DNA from: Buttiauxella gaviniae | GTDB taxonomy: Bacteria; Pseudomonadota; Gammaproteobacteria; Enterobacterales; Enterobacteriaceae | DNA: 64,000 bases | Assembly: GCF_040786275.1 (NCBI RefSeq) | Contig: NZ_JBFMVT010000002.1 | Coordinates: forward strand, 1,922,001 to 1,986,000 | Reading direction: 5' to 3' | Shown: positions 1 to 9,392 of the stretch, in pieces | Layout: every line of letters begins with the position of its first letter | How positions within the stretch are numbered: the stretch's first letter is position 1 | The notes under the pieces: model-generated | The model's database searches: none | What the model saw: the letters and a program-made list of their open reading frames with translations, nothing else | Told to the model about the DNA's origin: nothing | Made by a program: the position numbers and the translations under genes

Positions 1-495
1 GGCTCCAAACCTTCGAAAGTACGTCGCAAAACGCGCGAAGAGATCGATCGCGAAGCGCGCGACCGTAAACGTGAGAAAAAACACAGCGGACACGCTGCGG
101 GCAGCCGTGCAACTGGCGGCAGTCAGGCAAAAAGTGGAAATAGCAGCTCTCAGACTAAAGATCCGCGTATTGGTAGCAAAAAACCTATTGCCCTGGGCGT
201 AACGGAAGTTCAGGTCAAGAAACCTAAACAGCACAAACCTAAAGTCGAGAAACCTATGCTAACACCACAGGCTGAACTGGATTTGCTGGAAAACGATGAG
301 CGCCTGGATGCGCTGCTGGAACGTCTTGAAGAAGGTGAAACACTCAACGCAGAAGAGCAGGCTTGGGTTAACGCCAAACTCGATCGCATTGATGCGCTGA
401 TGGAAGAACTCGGCATCTCTTATGAAGATGACGAAGATGAAGAAGAAAAAGAGAAGGGTGATGATTTAATGCGCCTTCTCAAAGGTGGTAACTAA
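1..495 (+). CDS. yihI: YihI, activator of the GTPase Der (5' end missing)
   Basis: The frame is open from the first base to a TAA at 493-495, so the start codon lies upstream of the window; by comparison with the E. coli protein only about ten N-terminal residues are missing. What is seen is a lysine/arginine-rich N-terminal part, a [11 protein letters not shown] segment, then a helical acidic C-terminal part containing [14 protein letters not shown] and a run of Asp/Glu. This layout is typical of YihI, known in E. coli as a GTPase-activating partner of the ribosome-assembly GTPase Der (EngA). An upstream neighbour cannot be seen. Downstream is a possible small membrane-protein gene and then hemN on the same strand. 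Confidence 0.9.
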   Translation, partial: GSKPSKVRRKTREEIDREARDRKREKKHSGHAAGSRATGGSQAKSGNSSSQTKDPRIGSKKPIALGVTEVQVKKPKQHKPKVEKPMLTPQAELDLLENDERLDALLERLEEGETLNAEEQAWVNAKLDRIDALMEELGISYEDDEDEEEKEKGDDLMRLLKGGN

Positions 496-506
496 ACGTT
501 ATCTCA

Positions 507-641
507 ATGGGATTACCTGCTCTTTTCGTGGTTATTCCACTGGTGTGTTATCTGCTGTGGTTATTCGTTAAACTACGGCGGTTGTCGCGATTGCAAAAAT
601 CGTTGCGCCGTCAACGAATGCGGCATCACCGGAGGAAGTGA
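507..641 (+). CDS. Possible 44-residue single-span membrane protein between yihI and hemN
   Basis: An ATG at 507 opens a 44-codon frame that fills almost the whole yihI-hemN gap and stops (TGA 639-641) two bases before the hemN ATG. The product has about 20 hydrophobic residues (LPALFVVIPLVCYLLWLFV) followed by a strongly basic tail rich in Arg and Lys, the usual look of an inner-membrane anchor with a cytoplasmic tail. The hemN ribosome-binding site GGAGG (631-635) lies inside its last codons, which would allow translational coupling. Its own ribosome-binding site is weak (AGGTGG near 483-488, about 18 bases away). In Vibrio, as I recall, a membrane-anchored DUF2489 gene lies between yihI and hemN; this frame could be a shortened relative, but that is inference. 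I do not recognise the sequence, and it could be chance. Confidence 0.4.
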   Translation: MGLPALFVVIPLVCYLLWLFVKLRRLSRLQKSLRRQRMRHHRRK

Positions 642-643
642 TT

Positions 644-2017
644 ATGTCTGAGCAGTTAATCGATTGGGATCTGGCCCTGATCCAGAAGTATAATTATTCA
701 GGGCCGCGTTATACCTCTTACCCCACCGCGCTGGAATTCTCCGAAGAGTTCGGCGAGGCGGCGTTTCTGCAAGCGGTTGCTCGTTATCCCGAGCGCCCGC
801 TGTCGCTATATGTTCATATCCCGTTCTGCCATAAGCTGTGCTATTTCTGCGGCTGCAATAAAATCGTTACTCGCCAGACGCACAAGGCCGATCAGTATTT
901 AGATGCGCTGGAGCAAGAGATAGCCAGCCGTGCACCGCTCTTTAAGGGCCGTCACGTCAGCCAACTGCATTGGGGCGGTGGTACACCGACTTACCTCAGT
1001 AAAGCGCAGATAAGCCGTCTGATGGGGCTTCTACGGGGTCATTTCAATTTCAACGAAGATGCTGAGCTGTCGATTGAAGTCGATCCGCGTGAAATTGAAC
1101 TCGATGTGCTGGATCACCTGCGTAACGAAGGTTTTACTCGCCTGAGCATGGGTGTGCAGGATTTCAATAAAGAAGTGCAGCGCCTGGTTAACCGGGAGCA
1201 AGACGAAGAGTTTATTTTTGCGCTGATTCAGCGCGCGCGTGACCTGGGCTTTACCTCGACCAATATCGATTTGATCTATGGGCTGCCAAAGCAGACGCCA
1301 GAAAGTTTTGCCTTCACGCTCAAACGCGTTGCAGAACTTAGCCCGCACCGCCTGAGCGTTTTTAACTACGCGCACCTGCCGACATTATTCGCGGCACAAC
1401 GAAAAATTAAAGATGCTGATTTGCCGAGCGCCCAGCAGAAGCTGGACATTCTGCAAGAAACCATCGGCTCTCTGACTCGCGATGGCTATCAGTTTATCGG
1501 TATGGACCACTTTGCCCGCCCGGATGACGAACTCGCGATTGCCCAGCGCGAAGGGAAATTGCATCGTAATTTCCAGGGCTACACCACCCAGGGCGATACT
1601 GATTTACTCGGCATGGGTGTTTCCGCAATCAGCATGATCGGCGACTGCTACGCGCAGAACCAAAAAGAGCTGAAGAGTTATTATCAGCAGGTTGATCAGC
1701 AGGGCGATGCGCTGTGGCGCGGGCTGGCATTAACCCGCGATGACTGTATCCGACGCGACGTTATCAAAGCGCTTATCTGCAATTTCCAGCTTAAATTTGC
1801 CGAAGTAGAACAGCTTTGGGATCTGAACTTTGCAGAATACTTCGCAGAAGATCTGAAATTGCTGGCGCCACTTGCGAAAGATGGGCTGGTGGATATCGAC
1901 GGCAAACACATTCAGGTGACGGCCAAAGGCCGCTTGCTCATTCGTAATATCTGCATGTGTTTTGATAGTTACCTGCGCCAGAAGGCGCGGATGCAACAAT
2001 TTTCACGCGTAATATAA
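644..2017 (+). CDS. hemN: Oxygen-independent coproporphyrinogen III dehydrogenase
   Basis: Radical-SAM enzyme of haem synthesis that oxidatively decarboxylates coproporphyrinogen III to protoporphyrinogen IX without oxygen, in the cytoplasm. The protein is 457 residues, the same as E. coli HemN. The 4Fe-4S cysteines C62, C66 and C69 (CHKLCYFC) plus C71 are present, followed by the SAM-binding HWGGGTPTYL segment. I chose ATG 644 because it gives the family N-terminus (MSEQLIDWDL) and has GGAGG nine bases before it; a GTG at 638 in the same frame is less likely. A hairpin terminator follows directly, separating it from convergent glnG. Confidence 0.97.
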   Translation: MSEQLIDWDLALIQKYNYSGPRYTSYPTALEFSEEFGEAAFLQAVARYPERPLSLYVHIPFCHKLCYFCGCNKIVTRQTHKADQYLDALEQEIASRAPLFKGRHVSQLHWGGGTPTYLSKAQISRLMGLLRGHFNFNEDAELSIEVDPREIELDVLDHLRNEGFTRLSMGVQDFNKEVQRLVNREQDEEFIFALIQRARDLGFTSTNIDLIYGLPKQTPESFAFTLKRVAELSPHRLSVFNYAHLPTLFAAQRKIKDADLPSAQQKLDILQETIGSLTRDGYQFIGMDHFARPDDELAIAQREGKLHRNFQGYTTQGDTDLLGMGVSAISMIGDCYAQNQKELKSYYQQVDQQGDALWRGLALTRDDCIRRDVIKALICNFQLKFAEVEQLWDLNFAEYFAEDLKLLAPLAKDGLVDIDGKHIQVTAKGRLLIRNICMCFDSYLRQKARMQQFSRVI

Positions 2018-2019
2018 AA

Positions 2020-2045
2020 AAACGGGCCAAATAAATGGCCCGTTT
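2020..2045. terminator. Bidirectional terminator between hemN and glnG
   Basis: A perfect ten-base stem (AAACGGGCCA / TGGCCCGTTT) closes a six-base AATAAA loop. It has T residues on the hemN side and a run of A (U in the glnG-strand RNA) on the other, so it can end both convergent transcripts. Confidence 0.85.
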
Positions 2046-2069
2046 TAGTTTGATAGTAAACTTTTTTCG

Positions 2070-2098
2070 TAGGTCGGATTAGCGTAGCGACATCCGAC
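2070..2098. repeat. REP-like palindrome touching the glnG stop codon
   Basis: The segment contains GTCGGAT ... ATCCGAC as inverted arms around AGCGTAGCG, the pattern of enterobacterial REP (repetitive extragenic palindromic) units with one base changed from the common GCCGGAT form. It ends at the last base of the glnG stop codon. REP units at 3' ends are known to stabilise mRNA or bind gyrase; the role here is inferred. I see only one copy in the window. Confidence 0.6.
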
Positions 2099-3507
2099 TA
2101 TTCCATACCCAATTCTTTCAGTTTACGCGTCAGGGTATTTCGTCCCCAACCGAGTAACCTTGCCGCTTCCTGCTTATGGCCTTGCGTGTGTCGCAACGCC
2201 GTTGTCAGCAGCGTGCGCTCCATTTCCGGTTGCGCCTCGGAAAGTAAATTCTGATGACCGGAGCGAAGTGCACGGTCTGCCCACTGCGCCAGAAGCGTCG
2301 CCCAGTTATCTGACTGAGAATGTGTCGGGCTATCCGGAATAGTGGTCTCGAACAACTCGGCGGGTAAATCCTGAATCAACACTTCCTGACCGGCAGCCAT
2401 CACCGTTAACCAACGACAGGTGTTTTCCAGTTGGCGAACGTTTCCGGGCCAGGCCACTCGAGTTAACGCATTTTCCGTTTCTGGATGCAGCAGCTTTGCT
2501 TCAACGCCCAATTCCTGAGCCGCAACTTGCAAGAAATGACGCGCAAGGCGTGGAATATCTTCCCGACGTTCACGCAGCGGTGGTAAGTGCACGCGAATAA
2601 CGTTCAGGCGGTGGAACAAATCCTCACGGAATTTCCCTTCCTGCACGCGTAATTCGAGGTTCTGATGCGTTGCGGCAATAATTCGGACATCGACTTTGAC
2701 TGGCGCATAACCGCCAACGCGATAAAACTGCCCGTCTGCCAGGACACGTAACAAGCGAGTTTGCACATCTAACGGCATATCACCGATTTCATCAAGGAAT
2801 AGCGTGCCGCCGTCGGCTTGTTCAAAACGGCCCTGACGAATTTGATTCGCGCCGGTAAATGCCCCTTTCTCGTGGCCAAACAGCTCGGACTCAATCAAAT
2901 CCTTTGGGATAGCCGCCATATTTAGCGCGATAAAAGGTGATTTCACACGCGGGCTATGGCGATGCAGAGCATGGGCGACCAGCTCTTTGCCCGTACCCGA
3001 TTCACCATTAATTAGCACGCTTATTGATGACCGGGACAGGCGACCAATAATGCGAAAGACATCCTGCATCGCTGGAGCTTCACCGATAATATCTGTGGTC
3101 GGCCCGTTAACCTGCACATTGCGCGGTTGCTGCTGTTCCTGATAGTGGCTGATGGCACGTTCAACAAGTGCTACGGCTTCATCAATATCAAAAGGTTTCG
3201 GCAGATAATCAAACGCACCTTGCTGATAGGCGCTAACCGCGGCTTCAAGATCTGAATGCGCCGTCATTATGATGACCGGAAGCATAGGATGGCGCTGTTT
3301 AATCTGTTTGAGCAATGCCAGACCGTCCATGCCGGGCATACGAATATCAGATAACAAAACGTCCGGGGTCTTGGTTGCAAGTGCATTCAGGACTTCATTG
3401 CCACTTTCAAATGTAGTGCAGGTTAAACCAGCTCCGGTCAGGGCGCGTTCCAGCACCCAGCGGATGGAGCTATCGTCATCAACGATCCAAACTATCCCTC
3501 GTTGCAT
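2098..3507 (-). CDS. glnG: Nitrogen response regulator NtrC (NR-I)
   Basis: Sigma-54-dependent activator that is phosphorylated by GlnL under nitrogen limitation and turns on glnA and other nitrogen genes. It has 469 residues, identical in length to E. coli NtrC. Domains in order: receiver with the phospho-acceptor D54 ([12 protein letters not shown]), AAA+ domain with Walker A GESGTGKE and the sigma-54-contacting GAFTGA loop, then a C-terminal helix-turn-helix ([19 protein letters not shown]). It lies eight bases after glnL and is probably co-transcribed with glnL from the glnA and glnL promoters. Nothing looks damaged. Confidence 0.97.
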   Translation of the reverse strand: MQRGIVWIVDDDSSIRWVLERALTGAGLTCTTFESGNEVLNALATKTPDVLLSDIRMPGMDGLALLKQIKQRHPMLPVIIMTAHSDLEAAVSAYQQGAFDYLPKPFDIDEAVALVERAISHYQEQQQPRNVQVNGPTTDIIGEAPAMQDVFRIIGRLSRSSISVLINGESGTGKELVAHALHRHSPRVKSPFIALNMAAIPKDLIESELFGHEKGAFTGANQIRQGRFEQADGGTLFLDEIGDMPLDVQTRLLRVLADGQFYRVGGYAPVKVDVRIIAATHQNLELRVQEGKFREDLFHRLNVIRVHLPPLRERREDIPRLARHFLQVAAQELGVEAKLLHPETENALTRVAWPGNVRQLENTCRWLTVMAAGQEVLIQDLPAELFETTIPDSPTHSQSDNWATLLAQWADRALRSGHQNLLSEAQPEMERTLLTTALRHTQGHKQEAARLLGWGRNTLTRKLKELGME

Positions 3508-3515
3508 AAAGACCT

Positions 3516-4565
3516 CTACTTACGAATAGGCAGGTAAACCGAAAACTCGGTATGGCCTGGCCAACTGTTAAATTCGATTTTTCCCGAATGCTGATCGATC
3601 AAGTTGCGTGCAATAGAAAGACCTAAACCTGTCCCTCCCTCACGTCCGCTCACCATCGGGTAGAATAGCGTGTCCTGCAGATGGGCCGGAATACCCGGAC
3701 CGTTGTCTTCAACATCAATGCGTGCAGCCAGACGGTAGCGCGCGCCATGCAGCGTAAGCTGGAAAGCGGTACGCGTACGTAACACAATCTCGCCGCCATC
3801 ACTGCCCAACGCCTGAAGCGCGTTGCGCACAATATTCAGTAAAATCTGTTCAATTTGGTCGGGGTCGTGTGCCAGTTCCGGCAGGCTTGGATCGTAATCT
3901 CTCACCAGCGTCACGTTAGCTGGCAGTTCCATCGACACCAGTTTCATCACCCTTTCGGTGACTTTGTGAATGCTTTCAGTAACGTGCATCCCCGGTTGCT
4001 GTGGGCCTAACAGGCGATCCACCAAATTTCGCAAACGGTCGGCTTGCTCAATAATCACTTTGGTGTATTCAGTGAGCGACGGGTCCGGCAAAGCTTTTGC
4101 CAGAAGTTGCGCTGCACCCCGTAACCCACCGAGAGGATTTTTAATCTCATGCGCCAGCCCACGGACTAAGTCACGAGCGGCAATTTGCTGCGCATGCTGT
4201 AACTGCTCCTGACTCAAACGACGTTGGTTATCCATCGGCGCCATTTCCATCAGGATGTAACCTTCCGGTAAACGTTGAGCGGTCAGGGAAAGAATGTGGG
4301 AGCGGCTATCAATAACCAATGTGACTTCGTTATCGGTAAAACCCTGGCCTGCGGTCAGGCTTTCCTGCATTAAGCCAATATTGAGCGAAAAATAACTCAA
4401 CAGCTCTGGTAGCGGCGTGCCGTACAGCTTGCGCGAACTCTGCGCCAAAAGTTGCTGTGCAGCGGGGTTGGCGTAATGCACCGCCAGTTCGTCATCGACC
4501 AGTAAAATGCTGTTGATTAAAGAATTCAGGATCTGCCCAGCATCGGGCAGCGTGCCGGTTGCCAT
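3516..4565 (-). CDS. glnL: Nitrogen sensor histidine kinase/phosphatase NtrB (NR-II)
   Basis: Cytoplasmic two-component kinase that phosphorylates NtrC when nitrogen is scarce and dephosphorylates it when bound to PII. The chosen ATG at 4565 gives [10 protein letters not shown] and 349 residues, the E. coli length; the frame is open eight codons further but without conservation. Visible parts are an N-terminal PAS domain, the dimerisation helix with phospho-accepting H139 ([12 protein letters not shown]), and the ATPase N box ([10 protein letters not shown]) and G boxes (DNGPGIP, GTGLGLS). It lies between glnA and glnG with its own NtrC-controlled promoter region upstream. Confidence 0.97.
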   Translation of the reverse strand: MATGTLPDAGQILNSLINSILLVDDELAVHYANPAAQQLLAQSSRKLYGTPLPELLSYFSLNIGLMQESLTAGQGFTDNEVTLVIDSRSHILSLTAQRLPEGYILMEMAPMDNQRRLSQEQLQHAQQIAARDLVRGLAHEIKNPLGGLRGAAQLLAKALPDPSLTEYTKVIIEQADRLRNLVDRLLGPQQPGMHVTESIHKVTERVMKLVSMELPANVTLVRDYDPSLPELAHDPDQIEQILLNIVRNALQALGSDGGEIVLRTRTAFQLTLHGARYRLAARIDVEDNGPGIPAHLQDTLFYPMVSGREGGTGLGLSIARNLIDQHSGKIEFNSWPGHTEFSVYLPIRK

Positions 4566-4584
4566 AAAGCAGTCTCCGATAATT

Positions 4585-4601
4585 TGCACTGTGATGGTGC
4601 A
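4585..4601 (-). promoter_or_regulatory. NtrC-binding site upstream of glnL
   Basis: TGCACTG-TGA-TGGTGCA is a 7+3+7 palindrome that closely fits the NtrC consensus TGCACYA-N3-TGGTGCA. It lies about 20 bases before the glnL start. In E. coli a site in this place represses the minor glnL promoter; the same role is inferred here. Confidence 0.8.
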
Positions 4602-4651
4602 TTATAGTTTCCTGTTGGCAAAATATATTGCTGTAACAGGTTATTTGTGGA

Positions 4652-4677
4652 GAAAAAAGCCCATCCGAAGATGGGCT
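4652..4677 (-). terminator. Terminator/attenuator between glnA and glnL
   Basis: Read on the minus strand, AGCCCATC-TTCG-GATGGGCT is a perfect eight-base stem with a UUCG tetraloop followed by six T. It would end most glnA transcripts while letting some continue into glnL-glnG, which fits the far greater need for glutamine synthetase than for its regulators. Confidence 0.85.
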
Positions 4678-4710
4678 GAAAGTTTCCACGGCAACAAAAA
4701 ACGACTCTGA

Positions 4711-6120
4711 TTAAACGCTGTAGTACAACTCAAACTCTACCGGGTGCGGAGTCATACGCACACGGTCGTTTTCTTCGATACGCAGAGCGATGTATGCGTC
4801 GATGGCGTCATCAGTGAACACGCCGCCCGCAGTCAGGAACTCGCGGTCTTCGTTCAGGCAGTTCAGTGCTTCTTCCAGAGAGCCTGCAACTTGTGGGATC
4901 TCTTTCGCTTCTTCTGGCGGCAGGTCATACAGGTTTTTGTCCATCGCTTCGCCTGGATGGATTTTGTTCTTGATACCATCAAGACCAGCCATCAGCAGTG
5001 CTGCGAAGCACAGGTATGGGTTAGCTGCCGGGTCTGGGAAGCGCACTTCGATACGGCGTGCTTTCGGAGACGCAACCACTGGGATACGAATAGAAGCAGA
5101 ACGGTTACGGGCAGAGTAAGCCAACATAACAGGTGCTTCATAACCTGGGACCAGACGCTTGTAAGAGTTGGTTGTCGGGTTAGACAGGGCGTTGATGGCT
5201 TTAGCGTGTTTGATAACACCGCCGATGTAGTACAGCGCTTGCTCAGACAGGCCAGCATATTTGTCGCCAGAGAACAGGTTTACGCCGTTCTTGGACAGAG
5301 ACATGTGGCAGTGCATGCCGGAACCGTTATCGCCAAACATTGGTTTTGGCATGAAGGTCGCAGTTTTGCCGTATGCGTGAGCAACGTTATGAACCACATA
5401 TTTGTAGATCTGAATTTCGTCTGCTTTTTTGGTCATGGTGTTGAAGCGGGTAGCCACTTCGTTCTGACCAGCAGTTGCCACTTCGTGGTGGTGAGCTTCA
5501 ACAACCAGGCCCATTTGCTCCATGGTCAGACACATTGCAGAACGCAGGTCCTGGGCTGAGTCGACCGGTGGAACCGGGAAGTAACCGCCTTTAACAGCAG
5601 GACGGTGGCCTTTGTTGCCGCCTTCGTATTTGGTTCCGGTGTTCCATGCGCCTTCGATATCGTCGATAGCAACGTGAGAACCGGAAATAGAGCTACCGAA
5701 ACGGATGTCGTCAAACAGGAAGAATTCTGGTTCTGGCCCAAACAGTACGGTATCGGCAATGCCAGTGGAGCGCAGGTAATCTTCAGCACGTTTTGCGATG
5801 GAGCGCGGGTCACGGTCATAACCCTGTAAGGTGCCTGGCTCAAGAATGTCGCAACGAATGATAAGCGTCGAGTCTGCGAAGAACGGGTCAATGACCGCGG
5901 TGGATGCGTCTGGCATCAGAACCATATCGGATTCGTTAATACCTTTCCAGCCACCAATCGAGGAGCCATCAAACATTTTGCCTTCTTCGAAGAATTCAGC
6001 ATTCACCTGGTGAGCAGGGATTGTGACGTGCTGTTCTTTACCTTTAGTGTCAGTGAAGCGCAAATCAACAAATTTCACTTCATGCTCATTCAGCATCGTC
6101 AATACGTGTTCAGCGGACAT
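4711..6120 (-). CDS. glnA: Glutamine synthetase, type I
   Basis: Makes glutamine from glutamate, ammonia and ATP; a cytoplasmic dodecamer and the main entry of ammonia under limitation. Starting at ATG 6120 ([15 protein letters not shown]) gives 469 residues, the E. coli length; an upstream in-frame ATG at 6144 is not conserved. Visible are the beta-grasp N-terminus, the catalytic [10 protein letters not shown] and EPEFFLFD segments, [10 protein letters not shown], and the adenylylation tyrosine in NLYDLPPEE. It is first gene of glnA-glnL-glnG, with a complete sigma-54/NtrC control region upstream. It is divergent from typA. Confidence 0.98.
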   Translation of the reverse strand: MSAEHVLTMLNEHEVKFVDLRFTDTKGKEQHVTIPAHQVNAEFFEEGKMFDGSSIGGWKGINESDMVLMPDASTAVIDPFFADSTLIIRCDILEPGTLQGYDRDPRSIAKRAEDYLRSTGIADTVLFGPEPEFFLFDDIRFGSSISGSHVAIDDIEGAWNTGTKYEGGNKGHRPAVKGGYFPVPPVDSAQDLRSAMCLTMEQMGLVVEAHHHEVATAGQNEVATRFNTMTKKADEIQIYKYVVHNVAHAYGKTATFMPKPMFGDNGSGMHCHMSLSKNGVNLFSGDKYAGLSEQALYYIGGVIKHAKAINALSNPTTNSYKRLVPGYEAPVMLAYSARNRSASIRIPVVASPKARRIEVRFPDPAANPYLCFAALLMAGLDGIKNKIHPGEAMDKNLYDLPPEEAKEIPQVAGSLEEALNCLNEDREFLTAGGVFTDDAIDAYIALRIEENDRVRMTPHPVEFELYYSV

Positions 6121-6207
6121 ACTTAACTCTCCCGGATTGGTCATTGTCGTCGTGGTAACGAGTGTTCAATACATTCTTCATTGGCTTTTCGCCTTGAAAG
6201 TATTAAA

Positions 6208-6223
6208 GCGAAAACTGTGCCAA
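6208..6223 (-). promoter_or_regulatory. Sigma-54 promoter of glnA (glnAp2)
   Basis: On the minus strand TTGGCAC-AGTTTTC-GC matches the sigma-54 consensus, with the invariant GG and GC doublets separated by ten bases. It lies about 90 bases before the glnA start codon and about 75-140 bases downstream of the two NtrC enhancer sites, the same architecture as E. coli glnAp2. Confidence 0.9.
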
Positions 6224-6295
6224 CTTTTAAATTACCCTAAAAAGGCGCTATCATGCGCACCATAGTGCAAAAGGGATGCACCATGATGGATAGTT

Positions 6296-6312
6296 TGCAC
6301 CAATGTAGTGCT
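6296..6312 (-). promoter_or_regulatory. NtrC enhancer site, promoter-proximal
   Basis: TGCACCA-ATG-TAGTGCT fits the 7+3+7 NtrC palindrome with two off-consensus bases. It is centred 32 bases (about three helical turns) from the next site, so two NtrC dimers would sit on the same face of the DNA. Weaker half-matches near 6254 and 6278 may be low-affinity governor sites. Confidence 0.85.
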
Positions 6313-6327
6313 TCAGTCTGAGATTTG

Positions 6328-6344
6328 AGCACCATATTGGTGCA
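6328..6344 (-). promoter_or_regulatory. NtrC enhancer site, promoter-distal
   Basis: AGCACCA-TAT-TGGTGCA is a nearly perfect NtrC palindrome and the stronger of the two enhancer sites in the glnA-typA gap. This 374-base gap (6121-6494) therefore holds the glnA sigma-54 promoter, two strong NtrC sites and the typA promoter, and nothing that looks coding. Confidence 0.9.
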
Positions 6345-6433
6345 ATTTTCGTTATGGCTCCCTTTTTTGCTCCGTGAAAGCGATCACAAACCCTTACTTT
6401 CAACATTGTTTGTAAAGGTTCTTTGTGATCCTG

Positions 6434-6462
6434 TTCTGTCCTTCGATTAATACGTGTACAAT
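6434..6462 (+). promoter_or_regulatory. Candidate sigma-70 promoter of typA
   Basis: TACAAT at 6457-6462 is a good -10 hexamer; TTCTGT at 6434-6439 is a poor -35 at 17-base spacing. Transcription would start near 6469, giving a leader of about 25 bases. The -10 is convincing, the -35 is not. Confidence 0.45.
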
Positions 6463-6494
6463 AACGCGCTATTTCTAATGCCTGAGGCAAAGTT

Positions 6495-8321
6495 GTGATC
6501 GAAAATCTGCGTAACATCGCCATCATCGCGCACGTTGACCATGGTAAAACTACCCTGGTTGATAAGCTGCTGCAGCAATCTGGTACTTTCAGTAACGAAC
6601 GTGCTGAAGCTACCGAACGCGTGATGGACTCCAACGATTTGGAGAAAGAGCGTGGGATTACCATCCTCGCTAAAAACACCGCTATCAAATGGAATGACTA
6701 CCGTATCAACATCGTTGATACCCCTGGGCACGCCGACTTCGGTGGTGAAGTTGAACGTGTAATGTCCATGGTAGACTCCGTTCTGCTGGTCGTTGACGCA
6801 ATGGATGGCCCAATGCCGCAGACGCGCTTCGTAACCAAGAAGGCATTTGCCCACGGTTTGAAGCCAATTGTTGTTATCAACAAAGTTGACCGTCCTGGCG
6901 CGCGTCCTGACTGGGTTGTTGATCAGGTCTTCGACCTGTTCGTAAACCTCGACGCAACCGACGAGCAGCTTGATTTCCCAATCATCTATGCATCAGCATT
7001 GATGGGTATCGCGGGTAACGATCACACTGATATGGCGGAAGACATGACCCCGCTGTACCAGGCGATTGTTGACCACGTTAAAGCACCAAGCGTTGATCTT
7101 GATGGTCCGTTCCAGATGCAAATCTCCCAGCTTGATTACAACAACTATGTTGGCGTTATCGGCATCGGTCGTATCAAGCGCGGTAAAGTGAAGCCTAACC
7201 AGCAGATCACTATCGTTGATAGCGAAGGCAAAACGCGTAACGGTAAAGTCGGTAAAGTACTGACTCACCTCGGTCTGGAGCGTATTGAATCCACCGAAGC
7301 GGAAGCGGGCGACATCATCGCAATCACCGGTCTGGGCGAGCTGAACATCTCCGACACCCTTTGCGATACGCAAAATGTTGAAGCGCTGCCAGCACTGTCT
7401 GTTGATGAACCAACCGTTACCATGTTCTTCAACGTCAACACCTCTCCGTTCTGTGGCAAAGAAGGTAAATTCGTTACTTCTCGTCAGATCCTTGACCGCC
7501 TGAACAAAGAGCTGGTGCACAACGTTGCACTGCGTGTTGAAGAAACCGAAGATGCGGATGCATTCCGTGTCTCTGGTCGTGGCGAACTGCACCTGTCTGT
7601 ACTGATCGAAAACATGCGTCGTGAAGGCTTCGAACTGGCTGTGTCCCGTCCGAAAGTAATCAACCGTATGATCGATGGCCGTATGCAAGAGCCGTTCGAA
7701 AACGTGACTCTGGACATCGAAGAACAGCACCAGGGTTCTGTCATGCAGGCGATGGGTGAGCGTAAGGGCGATGTCAAAGACATGATCCCTGACGGCAAAG
7801 GTCGTATCCGTCTGGATTACCTGATCCCAGCACGTGGCCTGATCGGCTTCCGTACTGAGTTCATGACCATGACTTCTGGTACTGGTCTGCTGTACTCCAC
7901 ATTCAGCCACTACGACGACGTGAAACCAGGCGAAATCGGCCAGCGTCAAAACGGCGTGCTGATCTCTAACGGTCAGGGTAAAGCGGTTGCGTTTGCTCTG
8001 TTCGGTCTGCAAGATCGCGGCAAGTTGTTCCTGGGCCACGGCGCAGAAGTTTACGAAGGCCAGATCATCGGTATTCACAGTCGTTCTAACGACCTGACTG
8101 TAAACTGCCTGACCGGTAAGAAACTGACCAACATGCGTGCGTCTGGTACTGACGAAGCGACAACTCTGGTTCCTGCACAGAAGATGTCTCTGGAGCAAGC
8201 TCTGGAATTCATCGATGACGACGAACTGGTAGAAGTAACGCCTACTTCTGTACGTATCCGTAAACGTCACCTGACTGAAAACGACCGCAAACGCGCGGGT
8301 CGTGGCGGCAAAGAAGCGTAA
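6495..8321 (+). CDS. typA: Ribosome-associated GTPase TypA/BipA
   Basis: Translational GTPase of the EF-G family that binds the 70S ribosome and helps 50S assembly at low temperature and under stress. The 608-residue protein starts at GTG 6495, as in E. coli ([17 protein letters not shown]), with GAGG eight bases upstream. G motifs [20 protein letters not shown] and NKVDRPGA are present, followed by the beta-barrel and C-terminal domains ending in a basic tail. Compared with my memory of the E. coli protein there is one extra residue near position 33 ([10 protein letters not shown]). It stands alone, with a terminator after it. Confidence 0.97.
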   Translation: MIENLRNIAIIAHVDHGKTTLVDKLLQQSGTFSNERAEATERVMDSNDLEKERGITILAKNTAIKWNDYRINIVDTPGHADFGGEVERVMSMVDSVLLVVDAMDGPMPQTRFVTKKAFAHGLKPIVVINKVDRPGARPDWVVDQVFDLFVNLDATDEQLDFPIIYASALMGIAGNDHTDMAEDMTPLYQAIVDHVKAPSVDLDGPFQMQISQLDYNNYVGVIGIGRIKRGKVKPNQQITIVDSEGKTRNGKVGKVLTHLGLERIESTEAEAGDIIAITGLGELNISDTLCDTQNVEALPALSVDEPTVTMFFNVNTSPFCGKEGKFVTSRQILDRLNKELVHNVALRVEETEDADAFRVSGRGELHLSVLIENMRREGFELAVSRPKVINRMIDGRMQEPFENVTLDIEEQHQGSVMQAMGERKGDVKDMIPDGKGRIRLDYLIPARGLIGFRTEFMTMTSGTGLLYSTFSHYDDVKPGEIGQRQNGVLISNGQGKAVAFALFGLQDRGKLFLGHGAEVYEGQIIGIHSRSNDLTVNCLTGKKLTNMRASGTDEATTLVPAQKMSLEQALEFIDDDELVEVTPTSVRIRKRHLTENDRKRAGRGGKEA

Positions 8322-8348
8322 GTTTCTTTCTTCGCTAAAAAGTATTGA

Positions 8349-8379
8349 AGCCCTGCCTGTTTAGGCGGGGCTTTTTTTC
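8349..8379 (+). terminator. Terminator after typA
   Basis: AGCCCTGCC-TGTTTA-GGCGGGGCT forms a nine-base stem (one G-T pair) followed by seven T. It marks the end of the conserved typA unit; base composition becomes clearly AT-rich immediately after it. Confidence 0.9.
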
Positions 8380-8537
8380 GTCCTTTCTTTTGTTGAAAAT
8401 AATTTTTATTCTTTGTCGATTATTGTTAACCCTGGCCTGTTTTTATTATTGAATATCTCATTAAATAGTCATCCATAAAGTGGTTATTATATTTGCACTG
8501 TAAATGGGATTTTATAAAATATAATGGAGGTATATGT

Positions 8538-9392
8538 ATGAGGGCGAAATTAAACAGTATAGAACTAACTATGTCATTGCCCTGTATTGTGTTTTCTACA
8601 GCAAATCGTTTTGATGATTATTCTGCCGATGATATGCAGTGTGGGGATTTAGACAGTGCTCAGTTAATAAACCTTGGTCTTGATGATATATCAGAACGGG
8701 TTGATCCCTATAAATTATTGAGATATGACTCTCCGCTAAAACCCAGTTATAGCGGAAATTATTTTGGTACATCCCCTTCGTTTCCTAAAGCAACGCCAAT
8801 TACTCTGCAAGAGTGCAAAAGTATTCTGTTTAATGAAATGAAAGAGTTATCAACAATGTTTGCTAAGGGTCAGTACGCTTATCTCATTAGTGAAATGATA
8901 GATAACTTTCAGAACGGAAATGGTGCGGCATATCATCACATGGGTCTGGACCGCGCATTTTTGGATCTTATACAACCGCCTTCAGATAGCAATGTTCTGG
9001 ATGTAATAAAGTCAACTATAAATAACGAGATAGGGAAAGTTAATAACCTATCTTTAACACATGCTATTTCGAGTGGAATTTATAACTCAAGGTTACCAAA
9101 ATTCAATCGTATTAAAGATAATTATAACGGACTTGGGATTACGATTCATGATGTACATGCGCAAGAAATTAAACTTTTAACTCTCAATCGGTCAGGGTAC
9201 TCGTGGAGTGCGGTGGTTAATTTTAAGGCCCAGGATCATTTCGGACTCGATAAAATAGATATCTCCAATCCTTTATTTAAGAATCACCGTTTTTTCCGTA
9301 TCTGGTTTTTTCTACAGCGCCACAAAAGCTATGCATTTAAGCCGTTTTTCACCAATTTTAGTACAAGTATTACCATTGATGGTAACGTATGA
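8538..9392 (+). CDS. DUF3289 family protein, putative toxin/effector-like
   Basis: A 284-residue protein of unknown function. I assign it to DUF3289 (YPO3983-like) from memory of the conserved N-terminal pattern (LPCIVFSTANRFDDYSADDM followed by CGDL) and the C-terminal pattern DHFGLD ... RFFRIWFFLQRH ... FKPFFTNF. It has no signal peptide or membrane span. I chose ATG 8538 because GGAGG lies seven bases before it; an in-frame extension to 8493 has no such site. The gene is AT-rich compared with typA and yihX. Its last bases overlap the next gene (ATGA), so the two are a translationally coupled pair. Family members, as I recall, are scattered in enterobacteria, often near secretion-linked loci; a toxin role is inference only. 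Confidence 0.75.
   Translation: MRAKLNSIELTMSLPCIVFSTANRFDDYSADDMQCGDLDSAQLINLGLDDISERVDPYKLLRYDSPLKPSYSGNYFGTSPSFPKATPITLQECKSILFNEMKELSTMFAKGQYAYLISEMIDNFQNGNGAAYHHMGLDRAFLDLIQPPSDSNVLDVIKSTINNEIGKVNNLSLTHAISSGIYNSRLPKFNRIKDNYNGLGITIHDVHAQEIKLLTLNRSGYSWSAVVNFKAQDHFGLDKIDISNPLFKNHRFFRIWFFLQRHKSYAFKPFFTNFSTSITIDGNV

Noticed and set aside
4744-5559. A 271-codon open frame on the plus strand opposite glnA
   Set aside because: It lies wholly antisense to a highly conserved glnA; its product is rich in Cys, His, Phe and Val without known pattern, typical of a reverse-strand artefact of codon bias.
6993-8270. A 425-codon open frame on the minus strand opposite typA
   Set aside because: Antisense to typA for its whole length, with no ribosome-binding site and no recognisable motif; long antisense frames are common under strongly biased codon use.
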